Source: Flexivirga meconopsidis
GTDB taxonomy: Bacteria > Actinomycetota > Actinomycetes > Actinomycetales > Dermatophilaceae
Assembly (NCBI RefSeq): GCF_026162425.1
Contig: NZ_JAOBQJ010000003.1
Coordinates: forward strand, 558,001 to 622,000
Length of the DNA stretch: 64,000 nucleotides
Direction: 5' to 3'
This document shows positions 35,600 to 43,305 of the stretch, one piece after another. Made by a program: the position numbers and the translations under genes. How positions within the stretch are numbered: the stretch's first letter is position 1; every line of letters begins with the position of its first letter. The notes under the pieces are model-generated. The model was not told the DNA's origin. It saw only the letters and a list, made by a program, of their open reading frames with translations, and did no database searches.

Positions 35600-35700
35600 T
35601 GCGACATCGGGTGACGTCGCCGGGTCATCACCTGGAGCACCCCACCGCGGTGGAGGGTTGCCGGACGACCAGCCAGGGCTTCGCGTCGTCTCTCGTGACC
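35600..35700 (-). ncRNA. SAM-IV-type riboswitch of the LLM operon
   Basis: Reading the minus strand, GGTCACGAG (35700-35692) opens P1 and GTGATGACC (35631-35623) closes it. Between them are GAAGCCCTGGCT, the core CCGGCAACCCTCC, then CCGCGGTGGGGTGCTCC, in the order and spacing of actinobacterial SAM-IV riboswitches. After P1 a hairpin GCGAC...GTCGC and later TTTTT could end transcription. SAM binding should shut the operon when sulfur is plentiful. SAM-I shares the core and is the alternative class. Confidence 0.88.
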
Positions 35701-35708
35701 CGTGCCGA

Positions 35709-35736
35709 CCGTAGACCAGGATGGTCGATCTGTCGA
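35709..35736 (-). promoter_or_regulatory. Weak candidate promoter for the LLM operon
   Basis: On the minus strand TCGACA (35736-35731), 17 bases, TACGGT (35714-35709). Initiation about 7 bases later would start the transcript at the riboswitch's 5' end, which is the main reason to accept it. Both hexamers are poor matches. Confidence 0.4.
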
Positions 35737-35769
35737 ATGTCTACGCGATCGGTAGGGATTGCGCGCGGG

Positions 35770-36225
35770 TCAGCGCGGTAGCCACGCGTCCTCGATCTCG
35801 TTGAGTCGGCGGACCTTCGCAGGGAAGTTTCCGGAGAGCAGCTGCTGCAGACTCACCGTGTCGAGGACGGAGCGAAGGCTCGATCGCACTGCGACCCACA
35901 GATCAGGCAAATGCGTTGCCACACCGTCGTATTCGGTCTCGTGCGGGCGTAATCCGCGCACCTCGGCGAGCGGTCCGTCGACCGCGCGAATGATCTCTCC
36001 CAGATAGATCTGGGCGGGCGGTCGGCGGAGCAGATACCCGCCGGAGCAGCCGCGACGGGTCTCGACCAGTCCGGCCCGCCGCAGTTGCCCGAGGATCGAC
36101 TCGAGGAATTTTCGGGGCAGCTCCTGCTCGGCCGCGATGTTCTCGACCTTGGCGAGTTCGGGGTAGTGGGAGGCGAGTTCGAGGGCGGCACGGATCGCGT
36201 AATCGCTGCGAGCGGAGATCTGCAC
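35770..36225 (-). CDS. Rrf2-family transcriptional regulator
   Basis: 151 aa. Winged HTH at about residues 1-70 (QISARSDYAIRAALELASHY, and LPRKFLESILGQLRRAGLVE), and the GCSGGYLLRRPP wing typical of Rrf2. Only one Cys is seen near the usual cluster position, so an iron-sulfur centre of the IscR type is unlikely; it resembles CymR, the cysteine-metabolism regulator. GTG 36225 is placed six bases after GGAAGGAG. It lies between two SAM-riboswitch operons and probably regulates them. Confidence 0.88.
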   Translation of the reverse strand: MQISARSDYAIRAALELASHYPELAKVENIAAEQELPRKFLESILGQLRRAGLVETRRGCSGGYLLRRPPAQIYLGEIIRAVDGPLAEVRGLRPHETEYDGVATHLPDLWVAVRSSLRSVLDTVSLQQLLSGNFPAKVRRLNEIEDAWLPR

Positions 36226-36327
36226 GCTGCCGCTCCTTCCTTGGTGCCGGTGAGCAGGCGTAGCCACCCACGATAGCGGCCCGGGGTGCACCGAATGTCC
36301 ACCATGTGAGTAGGGAATAGCGAAATC

Positions 36328-36356
36328 TTGTGTAAAACAAAACAACTGGTTATGTT
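36328..36356 (+). promoter_or_regulatory. Promoter of the SAM-riboswitch transporter operon
   Basis: TTGTGT (36328-36333), 17 bases, TATGTT (36351-36356), in an AT-rich patch. Initiation near 36363 coincides with the first base of the riboswitch P1 stem (36364). Confidence 0.7.
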
Positions 36357-36363
36357 CGGCGCA

Positions 36364-36470
36364 GGTGACGAGAGGCAGTGCCAAGCCCTGGCTTGCTGTC
36401 CGGCAACCCTCCGCCGCGGTGGGGTGCTCCAGGTGACCACCAGATGTGCCCGGCCTGGGCGCATAAGCGC
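36364..36470 (+). ncRNA. SAM-IV-type riboswitch of the transporter operon
   Basis: GGTGACGAG (36364-36372) starts the element; CCAAGCCCTGGCTTGCTG follows, then the core CCGGCAACCCTCC (36400-36412), GCGGTGGGGTGCTCC and GGTGACCACC (36432-36441). The outer P1 pair is GGTG/CACC. A small hairpin GCCC/GGGC follows before the ABC permease gene, as expected for the extra 3' domain of SAM-IV. It closely matches the minus-strand element at 35600-35700. Confidence 0.88.
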
Positions 36471-36487
36471 GAGAGAGAGGGAGAACC

Positions 36488-37459
36488 ATGCCCCTGTTGA
36501 CTGCCGCGACGCCGTCGGTGCGACGGCGAGAGGTGGCCGCCCCGGCGGACGACCTCGGGCAGGCCGCCCTGGTCGGACGGCGCCGACCGCTCCAGTGGGT
36601 GGTCGCGATAGCCGGCGTCGTCGTGTTGGCAATGCTGGTCAATACGCTGCTGACCAACCCACGCTTTGAGTGGCAGGTTGTCGGCGACTACCTGTTCAGC
36701 AACGCGATCCTGCGCGGGCTGGTGCTGACCCTGTGGCTCACTGCTGCGGTCATGGTCAGTGGCTACCTGCTCGGGATCGCCGTCGCGGCGTTACGGCTGT
36801 CCGACAACGCCGTGCTCCGCTCGGTCAGTTTCGGCTTCGTCTGGTTCGTGCGGTCGGTTCCGCCGCTGGTGCAGTTGCTGTTCTGGTTCGAGCTCGCCTC
36901 GCTCTATCCCAGGCTCTCACTCGGCATCCCGTTCGGCCCCGAGTTCGTCTCGGTGCAGACTGCGCATCTGCTGTCGGCGGTCGCCGCGGCATACGTTGCC
37001 CTCACGATCGACGTCGCCGCGTTCGCGTCCGAGATCATCCGCGGCGGCATCCTGTCAGTCGACCGCGGACAAACCGAGGCGGCCGACTCTCTCGGCCTGT
37101 CCCGGGCGCGCACCTTTCGACGTGTCGTGCTTCCCCAGGCGATGCCGGCGATCATCCCGGCGTCCGGCAATCTCCTCATCGGCATGTTGAAGGCGACCTC
37201 ACTGGTCAGTGTGATCGCGGTGCAGGACCTGCTCGGCGCCACGGAATTGATCTACAACGACAACTTCAAGGTGATCCCCCTGTTGATCGTGGCGACCCTC
37301 TGGTATCTGCTGTTGACCAGCCTGCTGTCGGTGCTGCAGTTCGGCCTGGAGCGGCGTTTTTCCCGCGGCACCCGCCGCGCGGACCGGCCCTCCCTTCCTG
37401 CCGTATGGCGCAGCAACCTGCCCGTCTTCCCGCACCGTCGACCGAGAGCGGGGCGGTGA
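36488..37459 (+). CDS. ABC transporter permease, polar amino acid type
   Basis: 323 aa HisM/GlnP-family permease. A cytoplasmic N-terminus of about 35 residues, then five to six membrane segments; FVWFVRSVPPLVQLLFWFEL and the EAA loop QTEAADSLGLSRARTFRRVV are typical. First gene of the riboswitch operon. SAM control and the neighbouring monooxygenases suggest a sulfur-containing substrate (methionine, cystine or a derivative). Confidence 0.9.
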   Translation: MPLLTAATPSVRRREVAAPADDLGQAALVGRRRPLQWVVAIAGVVVLAMLVNTLLTNPRFEWQVVGDYLFSNAILRGLVLTLWLTAAVMVSGYLLGIAVAALRLSDNAVLRSVSFGFVWFVRSVPPLVQLLFWFELASLYPRLSLGIPFGPEFVSVQTAHLLSAVAAAYVALTIDVAAFASEIIRGGILSVDRGQTEAADSLGLSRARTFRRVVLPQAMPAIIPASGNLLIGMLKATSLVSVIAVQDLLGATELIYNDNFKVIPLLIVATLWYLLLTSLLSVLQFGLERRFSRGTRRADRPSLPAVWRSNLPVFPHRRPRAGR

Positions 37460-37463
37460 GGCG

Positions 37464-38222
37464 ATGGCTGGAAGCGTGCGAATCCGCAACCTGCACAAGA
37501 GTTTTGCCGGGCAGGAGGTGCTACATGGGATCGATCTGGACTTCGCTGCGGGAAGTGTGACGGTGATCCTCGGGCCATCTGGTTCAGGCAAGTCGACCTT
37601 GTTGCGATGCATCAACCACCTGGAGTCACCGGACGCCGGATACGTCGAGGTCGGCGACGAGATCGTCGGCTACCGCCGTGACGGGCACCGACTGCGCGAG
37701 CGTTCGCCTCGAGAGGTCGCGCGGCAGCGCAGCCGCATCGGCATGGTCTTCCAGCAGTTCAATCTCTTCGGCCATCAGACGGCCGCGCAGAACATCATGG
37801 AAGGGCAGCTCGCGTCCGGGGTGCCGTCCGACCAAGCCCGCAAGCGCGCCAGCGAGCTGCTTGCTCGCGTCGGTCTTGCCGGTCGCGAAAACGCTTATCC
37901 CAGTGCGCTTTCCGGTGGACAACAACAGCGCGTCGCGATCGCTCGTGCGCTTGCGACCGATCCCGATCTCATCCTGTTCGACGAACCCACGAGCGCCCTG
38001 GACCCGGAGTTGGTGGGCGAGGTGCTCGCGGTCATTCGCGATCTGGCCGACAGCGGCATCACCCTCGTCATCGTCACGCACGAGATCGGCTTCGCCCGTG
38101 AGGTGGCCGACAAGGTCATCTTCGTGGACCACGGCCGCGTCGTCGAGTCTGGTTCGCCGGCCGCCGTGCTCGACCACACCGAGAACGACCGCGCCCGGAC
38201 CTTTCTGTCTGCGGTGCTGTAA
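37464..38222 (+). CDS. ABC transporter ATPase, polar amino acid type
   Basis: 252 aa, GlnQ/HisP group. Walker [10 protein letters not shown], signature LSGGQQQR, Walker [20 protein letters not shown]-loop VTHEIGFA: all intact. Energises the permease encoded 4 bases upstream. Confidence 0.95.
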   Translation: MAGSVRIRNLHKSFAGQEVLHGIDLDFAAGSVTVILGPSGSGKSTLLRCINHLESPDAGYVEVGDEIVGYRRDGHRLRERSPREVARQRSRIGMVFQQFNLFGHQTAAQNIMEGQLASGVPSDQARKRASELLARVGLAGRENAYPSALSGGQQQRVAIARALATDPDLILFDEPTSALDPELVGEVLAVIRDLADSGITLVIVTHEIGFAREVADKVIFVDHGRVVESGSPAAVLDHTENDRARTFLSAVL

Positions 38223-38243
38223 ATCCCGAGAGGACAAATCTTC

Positions 38244-39191
38244 ATGCCTACCAGTTCATTTCGTCATGCCCTAGGGGCGGCCGTGGCCGCCACGGCGACC
38301 ATCCTGCTCGCCGGCTGTGGCAGTAGTGCGAGTTCACCCGGTGCCGCGGGGGGCGGAGGCGGCGCAACAGCGGTCCCCGCGGCAGATGTGACGTCCAAGG
38401 TCAGCGTCGACAGCGCCGCCCGCGCGCTGCTGCCGAAGCAGGTGCAGCAGAGCAATCAACTGACCTTGGGTGCGACCCAGGTGACCGGAACGTCGAGCCT
38501 GCCGCACGCCGGAATCGAGGACGGCAAGCAGGTCGGTCTCGATCTCGACATCCGGGCGGCAGTCGCCAGGAAGCTCGGCATCGCGTGGAAGGTCGAGACC
38601 GGCACGTTCCAGACGATCGTGCCGGGTGTCCAGAACGGCAAATATCAAGTAGGACAAGGCAATTTCGGAGTCACCAAGGACCGACTCAAGGTCGTCGATT
38701 TCGCCACGTATCTGCGTGACGGGCAGGCTTTCGTCGGCAGAGAGGGCCTTTCGGTGAAGAAGGTACGCACTCTGCAGGACGTCTGCGGGCTGAAGATCGC
38801 GACCTCGCCCGGCACCACCTTCCAGAAGCTGCTGCAGAGCGAACAGGCGAAGTGCGCAGCGGCCGGCAAGAAGCCCTACACCGTGCAGTACTTCGCCGAC
38901 ACGGCACCGATCTACCTCGGTCTGCAGAACGGCAAGATCGACGCCTACTTCGGACCCACGCTCAGCCTGAAGGTACTCACCACGAAGATCCGTGGCACGA
39001 CCTTCCTCGGCGAGGTGACGCAGACCCCGGTCGGCTTCGTCACTGCGAAGAAGTCGCCGATCGCGACCGCGATCATCGCCGCGGTGAACGACCTGATCAA
39101 GGACGGTACCTACCAGCGCATTTTCGACAAATGGCAGGTCGGTTCGTCCGTCATCGACCGGTCCGAACTCAACCCGGCACCCACCTTCTAG
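38244..39191 (+). CDS. ABC transporter substrate-binding lipoprotein
   Basis: 315 aa. Lipoprotein signal with lipobox LLAGCG (Cys at about residue 26), a Gly/Ser/Ala linker, then a type 2 periplasmic-binding fold ([40 protein letters not shown]). Family 3 solute-binding proteins bind polar amino acids. Located between the ATPase gene and DUF1684 in the SAM-controlled operon. Confidence 0.93.
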   Translation: MPTSSFRHALGAAVAATATILLAGCGSSASSPGAAGGGGGATAVPAADVTSKVSVDSAARALLPKQVQQSNQLTLGATQVTGTSSLPHAGIEDGKQVGLDLDIRAAVARKLGIAWKVETGTFQTIVPGVQNGKYQVGQGNFGVTKDRLKVVDFATYLRDGQAFVGREGLSVKKVRTLQDVCGLKIATSPGTTFQKLLQSEQAKCAAAGKKPYTVQYFADTAPIYLGLQNGKIDAYFGPTLSLKVLTTKIRGTTFLGEVTQTPVGFVTAKKSPIATAIIAAVNDLIKDGTYQRIFDKWQVGSSVIDRSELNPAPTF

Positions 39192-39201
39192 AAGGGTTTC
39201 C

Positions 39202-40014
39202 ATGATGACGATTCATCACCAGGCAACGACGTCCACCGACGCTCTGCAGGACGAATGGGACGCGTGGCACAACGCACACGAGGAGAGGCGGGCGGACCGC
39301 CACGGTTTTCTCGCAGTCACCGGGTTGCATTTCCTCGACGAGGAAGCTCGCAGCTTCCCGGACGCTCCGGGGGAGTGGACCAGCACCGCGGACGGGGTGG
39401 TGGTCGAGCTCGGTCCGGGGGAAGCGCTCGAGGTGGGCGGTCGCCAGGTAACTGGTCGGCACTCCTTCGGGGTGATCCCTGAACGTGCCGGTGTCACAGC
39501 GTATTTCGGCGACATTGCCGTCGAGGTCGCCAAGCGGGGCGGTTATGACATCGTGCGTCCCCGTCACCCTGACAACCCGTTGCGCACGGCGTACCACGGC
39601 ACCGCAGCGTTCCCGGTGCGGGCCAGTTGGCAGATCGACGCACAGTTCACGCCGTATGACGAGCCGCGGCCGATCCGCGTCGACGCCGCGGTCGACGGAC
39701 TCGAGCACGTCTATGACGCGCCCGGTGAGATCACCTTCGAGCGCGGCGGTTCGCGCTTCTCCCTGGTTGCCTTCCCGGGGCACGCGGACGGCGAACTGTT
39801 GGTGCTTTTCAGCGATGCGACATCCGGCGTCACCACGCATCCGTCGGTGAGATCGCTCACCGTCATACCTGATAAGACCGGTGCGGTACTCCTCGATTTC
39901 AATCGGGCAACGAACTTGCCTTGTGCCTACACGCAATTCGCCACCTGCCCGCTGCCACCGCCGGCGAACAAGCTGCCGCTCGCGGTGACCGCGGGGGAGC
40001 GGGTGCCGCAGTGA
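39202..40014 (+). CDS. DUF1684 family protein
   Basis: 270 aa. Conserved features: HEERRADRHGFLAVTGLHFL, RPRHPDNPLRTAYHG, and the C-terminal DFNRATNLPCAYTQFATCPLPPP then NKLPLAV. The DFNRA...PCA...C.LPP..N block suggests a metal or substrate site. No characterised role. It is inside an operon under a SAM riboswitch, overlapping the next start (GTGA), so a step in organosulfur use is the best guess. Confidence 0.88.
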   Translation: MMTIHHQATTSTDALQDEWDAWHNAHEERRADRHGFLAVTGLHFLDEEARSFPDAPGEWTSTADGVVVELGPGEALEVGGRQVTGRHSFGVIPERAGVTAYFGDIAVEVAKRGGYDIVRPRHPDNPLRTAYHGTAAFPVRASWQIDAQFTPYDEPRPIRVDAAVDGLEHVYDAPGEITFERGGSRFSLVAFPGHADGELLVLFSDATSGVTTHPSVRSLTVIPDKTGAVLLDFNRATNLPCAYTQFATCPLPPPANKLPLAVTAGERVPQ

Positions 40015-41144
40015 AGTTGCTTGCGATCACGCTCATCGTGCATGCGCCTGACCCGCTCGACGAGTCAGCGGTGACCACCCGCGAACGGTTCGCTCAGGTG
40101 GTGCGATCGGCGGAGCTGGCCGAGTCGCTCGGATTCGACGGATTCGGCGTCGGCGAGCGGCACGAGCGACCATTCATCTCGTCGGCGCCCACCGTGATCC
40201 TGTCCCACCTTGCGGCGCGCACCCGGCGGATCCGGCTCTTCACTGCGGTGACCACGCTGAGCCTGCTCGATCCGGTCCGGGCATACGAGGACTACGCGAC
40301 CCTTGACCACCTATCCGATGGCCGCCTTGAGCTGATCATCGGCAAGGGCAACGGCACCGCGCAGCGGGACCTTTTCGGAGTGAGCGCGGAGGATCAGTGG
40401 GAGCGCAACTGCGAGTCGTACGAAGTGTTCCGGGCGTTGTGGCGTGACCAGCCGGTGACTGCGCAGACGAGGTTCCGTCCACCGCTGCGGGACGCCGAGG
40501 CGTGGCCGCGACCCCTGCAGCAGCCGATCCGGATCTGGCACGGCAGCGCGACCAGCAAGGAGTCGGTCGACCTCGCGGCCCGCTATGGCGACCCGCTCTT
40601 CTCGGCGAACGTCACCAATCCGATCGAGCCGTATGCCGAGCTGGTCGACCACTACCGCGAACGCTGGGAGCACTACGGGCATGACCCGGCGCGGCTCACT
40701 ATCGGCGCCGGATCCGCCGGCTTGTCGGTCGCGCCCAGATCGCAGGATGCCCGCGCCGCCTTCGAGCCCGCGTTTGCGGCATACCTCGCCATGCAACGGC
40801 GGATCGGCGTGGACCCGGTCTTCCCGACTCTCGATGACTATGTGCGACGCAGCTCCGCGCTTGTGGGCAGCCCGGCAGAGATCGTCGACAAGGTCGGTCG
40901 TTACCAGGCGCGCCTCGGGCATTCAGTGCTGCACGTCGCGGCCGAGGGGCAGGGCGTGCCCGAGGACGCACATCGACGAAGCCTGGAGTTGTTCGCCTCC
41001 GAGGTGGCACCGGCGCTGCGCCGACTACCCGACCCGCCGTCCTGGGCCGGGGTCAGCGCAGACCCGCGTGCGGCCGTGTGTGAGAGTCATGACACCGACG
41101 CCGAGCAGCGCGAGGAGCGCGCGGCTCTGCTCGGATCCGAGTGA
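40011..41144 (+). CDS. LLM-class flavin-dependent oxidoreductase 3
   Basis: 377 aa luciferase-superfamily protein. AESLGFDGFGVGERHERPF, RIRLFTAVTTLSLLDPVRAYEDYATLDHLSDGRLELIIGK-type blocks and PIRIWHGSATSKESVDLAAR follow the usual order. GTG start overlaps the DUF1684 stop. No flavin reductase is coded in this operon, so it may use the one at 31322-31819. Confidence 0.88.
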   Translation: MKLLAITLIVHAPDPLDESAVTTRERFAQVVRSAELAESLGFDGFGVGERHERPFISSAPTVILSHLAARTRRIRLFTAVTTLSLLDPVRAYEDYATLDHLSDGRLELIIGKGNGTAQRDLFGVSAEDQWERNCESYEVFRALWRDQPVTAQTRFRPPLRDAEAWPRPLQQPIRIWHGSATSKESVDLAARYGDPLFSANVTNPIEPYAELVDHYRERWEHYGHDPARLTIGAGSAGLSVAPRSQDARAAFEPAFAAYLAMQRRIGVDPVFPTLDDYVRRSSALVGSPAEIVDKVGRYQARLGHSVLHVAAEGQGVPEDAHRRSLELFASEVAPALRRLPDPPSWAGVSADPRAAVCESHDTDAEQREERAALLGSE

Positions 41145-41168
41145 GTTCTCCCGAAAGGTGAAGTGCAC

Positions 41169-41594
41169 ATGCCAGAGAAGGTCACCGACGTCCTCTACAC
41201 CACCGCGGCCACCGCCAAGGGCGGCCGTGAAGGCACCGTCAAGAGCGCGGACGGCGTCATCGATCTGCCGCTCGGCAAGCCGGGCAGCACGTCCAACCCG
41301 AAGGCAAACCCGGAAACCCTTTTCGCGGCAGGCTATTCGGCGTGCTTCTCCGGGGCACTCAACGCGGTTGCCGGCCGGGAGGGCCTCGACACCAGCGAGT
41401 CCACCGTGACCGCGGACGTGAGCTTCGGCAAGACCGACTCCGGCTTCGGCCTCGGTGTCACGCTCACCGCGAAGATCCCCGGGGTCGACGCCGCCAAGGC
41501 GCAGGACCTGGCCGAGCAGGCGCACCAGATGTGCCCCTACTCCAAGGCGACCCGCGGCAACATCGAGGTCACCGTCGTCGGCGAACCCGCCTGA
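41169..41594 (+). CDS. Organic hydroperoxide resistance protein (Ohr/OsmC family)
   Basis: 141 aa, usual Ohr length. The two catalytic Cys are at 59 (GYSACFSGAL) and 122 (HQMCPYSKATRGN); Arg20 and Glu51 match the partner residues. It reduces organic hydroperoxides using a lipoyl-type thiol. Last gene of the riboswitch operon; ATG 41169 is preferred to the GTG two codons upstream. Confidence 0.95.
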   Translation: MPEKVTDVLYTTAATAKGGREGTVKSADGVIDLPLGKPGSTSNPKANPETLFAAGYSACFSGALNAVAGREGLDTSESTVTADVSFGKTDSGFGLGVTLTAKIPGVDAAKAQDLAEQAHQMCPYSKATRGNIEVTVVGEPA

Positions 41595-41600
41595 CGCAGG

Positions 41601-42413
41601 TCACGACGCGAACACCTGATCCCCGACAGCGATCTCACCCTCGCCGTCGGGGATCAGGTGGTGACAGAACCACGTCTTGCCGTCCCAGCGCCGGTGCCTG
41701 GACAACGTGCGGATCGGCTCCTTGCCCTTGGCCAGCGTCACCGGATCGATCAACGTCATCACGCAGCGGTCAACAGACTTGGCGGCGCGCAGCGTCACCG
41801 AGCCGAGTTGCACACTCTGCCAATGGTCTTCGGCGAATGGCTCGCCCCCGTCGATGACGACGTTGGGCCGGAAGCGGTCGACCGGGAGCGCATCGCCACC
41901 GGCCTGCGCAATCCACTCGTTGAGCTGGCGAAGGGAAGCCAACGAACAGACGGTCAGCGGGTAGCCGTCCTGCAGCCGTGCGTGATCCCCGGCCCGGGAG
42001 AACGCGGGGTTCAGCGATCGGCGCATCGGGTCGTCGCACCACACCAGCCGCAGCCCCGGGACGCTGAGCGCCCGCTGCAGCCACGCGTCCGCGTCGCCGC
42101 CGGCGGGTATGACGTCCATCGGCGGCCGGGTGAACATCCGGACCGAGACGTGCGGCCCGGCCGGCCGTGCCACGCTCAGCGGCTCGACACCGGGTGCGCG
42201 CAGCACGAGTGGGTCCTCGGGCGCCGGCCCGGGCGCATCCGCCGCAATCGTGAACAACGCCGGCAGCTCGCGTGCGCTGACCGTCGCGCCGTCGGCGTCG
42301 ACGACCATCCACTCCCGGTCGCCGTGCAGGCCGGCGCGGCTCAGGTAACTGCTCGAAACCTCGCGGATTGCAGTGCTTTTCACCGGGTGCACCCGCAGCG
42401 AGACGATCTTCAT
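41601..42413 (-). CDS. MOSC domain protein (YcbX-like)
   Basis: 270 aa. N-terminal MOSC beta-barrel domain (IVSLRVHPVKSTAIREVSSS) and C-terminal MOSC core with RFRPNVVID and RCVMTLIDPVTLAKGKEP, where the Cys is the sulfur/molybdenum-ligand position. Such proteins reduce N-hydroxylated compounds or carry sulfur, with molybdenum cofactor. Its first base is shared with the stop of the upstream SCO6745-family gene. Confidence 0.9.
   Translation of the reverse strand: MKIVSLRVHPVKSTAIREVSSSYLSRAGLHGDREWMVVDADGATVSARELPALFTIAADAPGPAPEDPLVLRAPGVEPLSVARPAGPHVSVRMFTRPPMDVIPAGGDADAWLQRALSVPGLRLVWCDDPMRRSLNPAFSRAGDHARLQDGYPLTVCSLASLRQLNEWIAQAGGDALPVDRFRPNVVIDGGEPFAEDHWQSVQLGSVTLRAAKSVDRCVMTLIDPVTLAKGKEPIRTLSRHRRWDGKTWFCHHLIPDGEGEIAVGDQVFAS
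41613..41660. terminator. 15-bp inverted repeat between Ohr and MOSC genes
   Basis: CACCTGATCCCCGAC (41613-41627) pairs perfectly with GTCGGGGATCAGGTG (41646-41660), with AGCG/CGCC extending it imperfectly. It lies inside the last codons of the MOSC gene and just past the Ohr stop, so it likely ends the riboswitch operon. No T-run follows. Confidence 0.65.
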
Positions 42414-43294
42414 CAGAGCTTCTTCGTGGTGCCGGGCAGCACGCCTGCGTCGATGACCCGCTTCACCAGCGGCCGGGTGTCCGCGATCAGGCCCTCGCCG
42501 TCGTCGACCGACGACCAGATGCCAGCGGCAGCGTCGTCGGTTGCCTGCTCGAGCGCGTCGTAGAACGCCACGCCGTCAGCGGTGTAGCGCTCGGCGTCGC
42601 GCTCCAGCAGACCCCGGGCTCGCAGCGTCTCCACGGCCGCGGCCCACTCCTCGTCGGACCAGCCGCGGCTGCCCTGTGCCATCTCCCGACCGAGGGTCGA
42701 CTTCTTCACGGCGGCGTCTGGGTGCTGCGCCTCATGGAAGACCAGCGCCTCGGCCGGCGTGAGTCCCGACTGCACCAGCACCGCGATGTGGCCGTCCCCG
42801 CGCCACTCGCGTAGCAGGGACGCCGCGTGCCAGAGCTGCAGCTGCGGCTCGTCCGGCCACGGCAGCGCGGCCCAGGCCGCGGCGAGCGGGCGGCCGACGG
42901 TCGGGAGCGCCTGCGCGATCGGACGCCAGCGGGCCACCAACGACGTCGCCGCCGCCTCGTCCGGTCCGAAGATGTCGCTCAGCGTGCGCGCGACCGACTG
43001 CTCGCGGGCGGCCATCACCTCGTCGAGCCCGCGTGCCTTGGCCGCGTCCCATGCCGGCTCGACGATCGCCCCGTTGAAGTTGAAGAACGTCGAGGTCAGC
43101 ACTCGTGCGGGCACCTCGCCGAGCGGGCCGCCGCGTGCGCCGACGTAGTAGGCGGTCCACCGCAGCCCGAGCTTCTGCTGCGTCTCGCGGGCGTACGGGT
43201 TGAAGTAGGCGAGCAGGTGGAGCGGCTCCAGCGTGCGGTAGGTCTGGCGGGCGAGCCCGCGAGCGGCTTCGTCGTGGGCGAGCGGCAGCGTCAT
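42413..43294 (-). CDS. SCO6745-family protein
   Basis: 293 aa soluble, helical. TYRTLEPLHLLAYFNPYARE and the pattern ALVFHEAQHPDAA match the uncharacterised actinobacterial SCO6745-like family; a winged-helix-like part (GWSDEEWAAAVETLRARGLL) is in its C-terminal half. Function unknown. It shares one base with the MOSC gene, so they are cotranscribed. Confidence 0.8.
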   Translation of the reverse strand: MTLPLAHDEAARGLARQTYRTLEPLHLLAYFNPYARETQQKLGLRWTAYYVGARGGPLGEVPARVLTSTFFNFNGAIVEPAWDAAKARGLDEVMAAREQSVARTLSDIFGPDEAAATSLVARWRPIAQALPTVGRPLAAAWAALPWPDEPQLQLWHAASLLREWRGDGHIAVLVQSGLTPAEALVFHEAQHPDAAVKKSTLGREMAQGSRGWSDEEWAAAVETLRARGLLERDAERYTADGVAFYDALEQATDDAAAGIWSSVDDGEGLIADTRPLVKRVIDAGVLPGTTKKL

Positions 43295-43305
43295 ACGCCC
43301 TGAGG

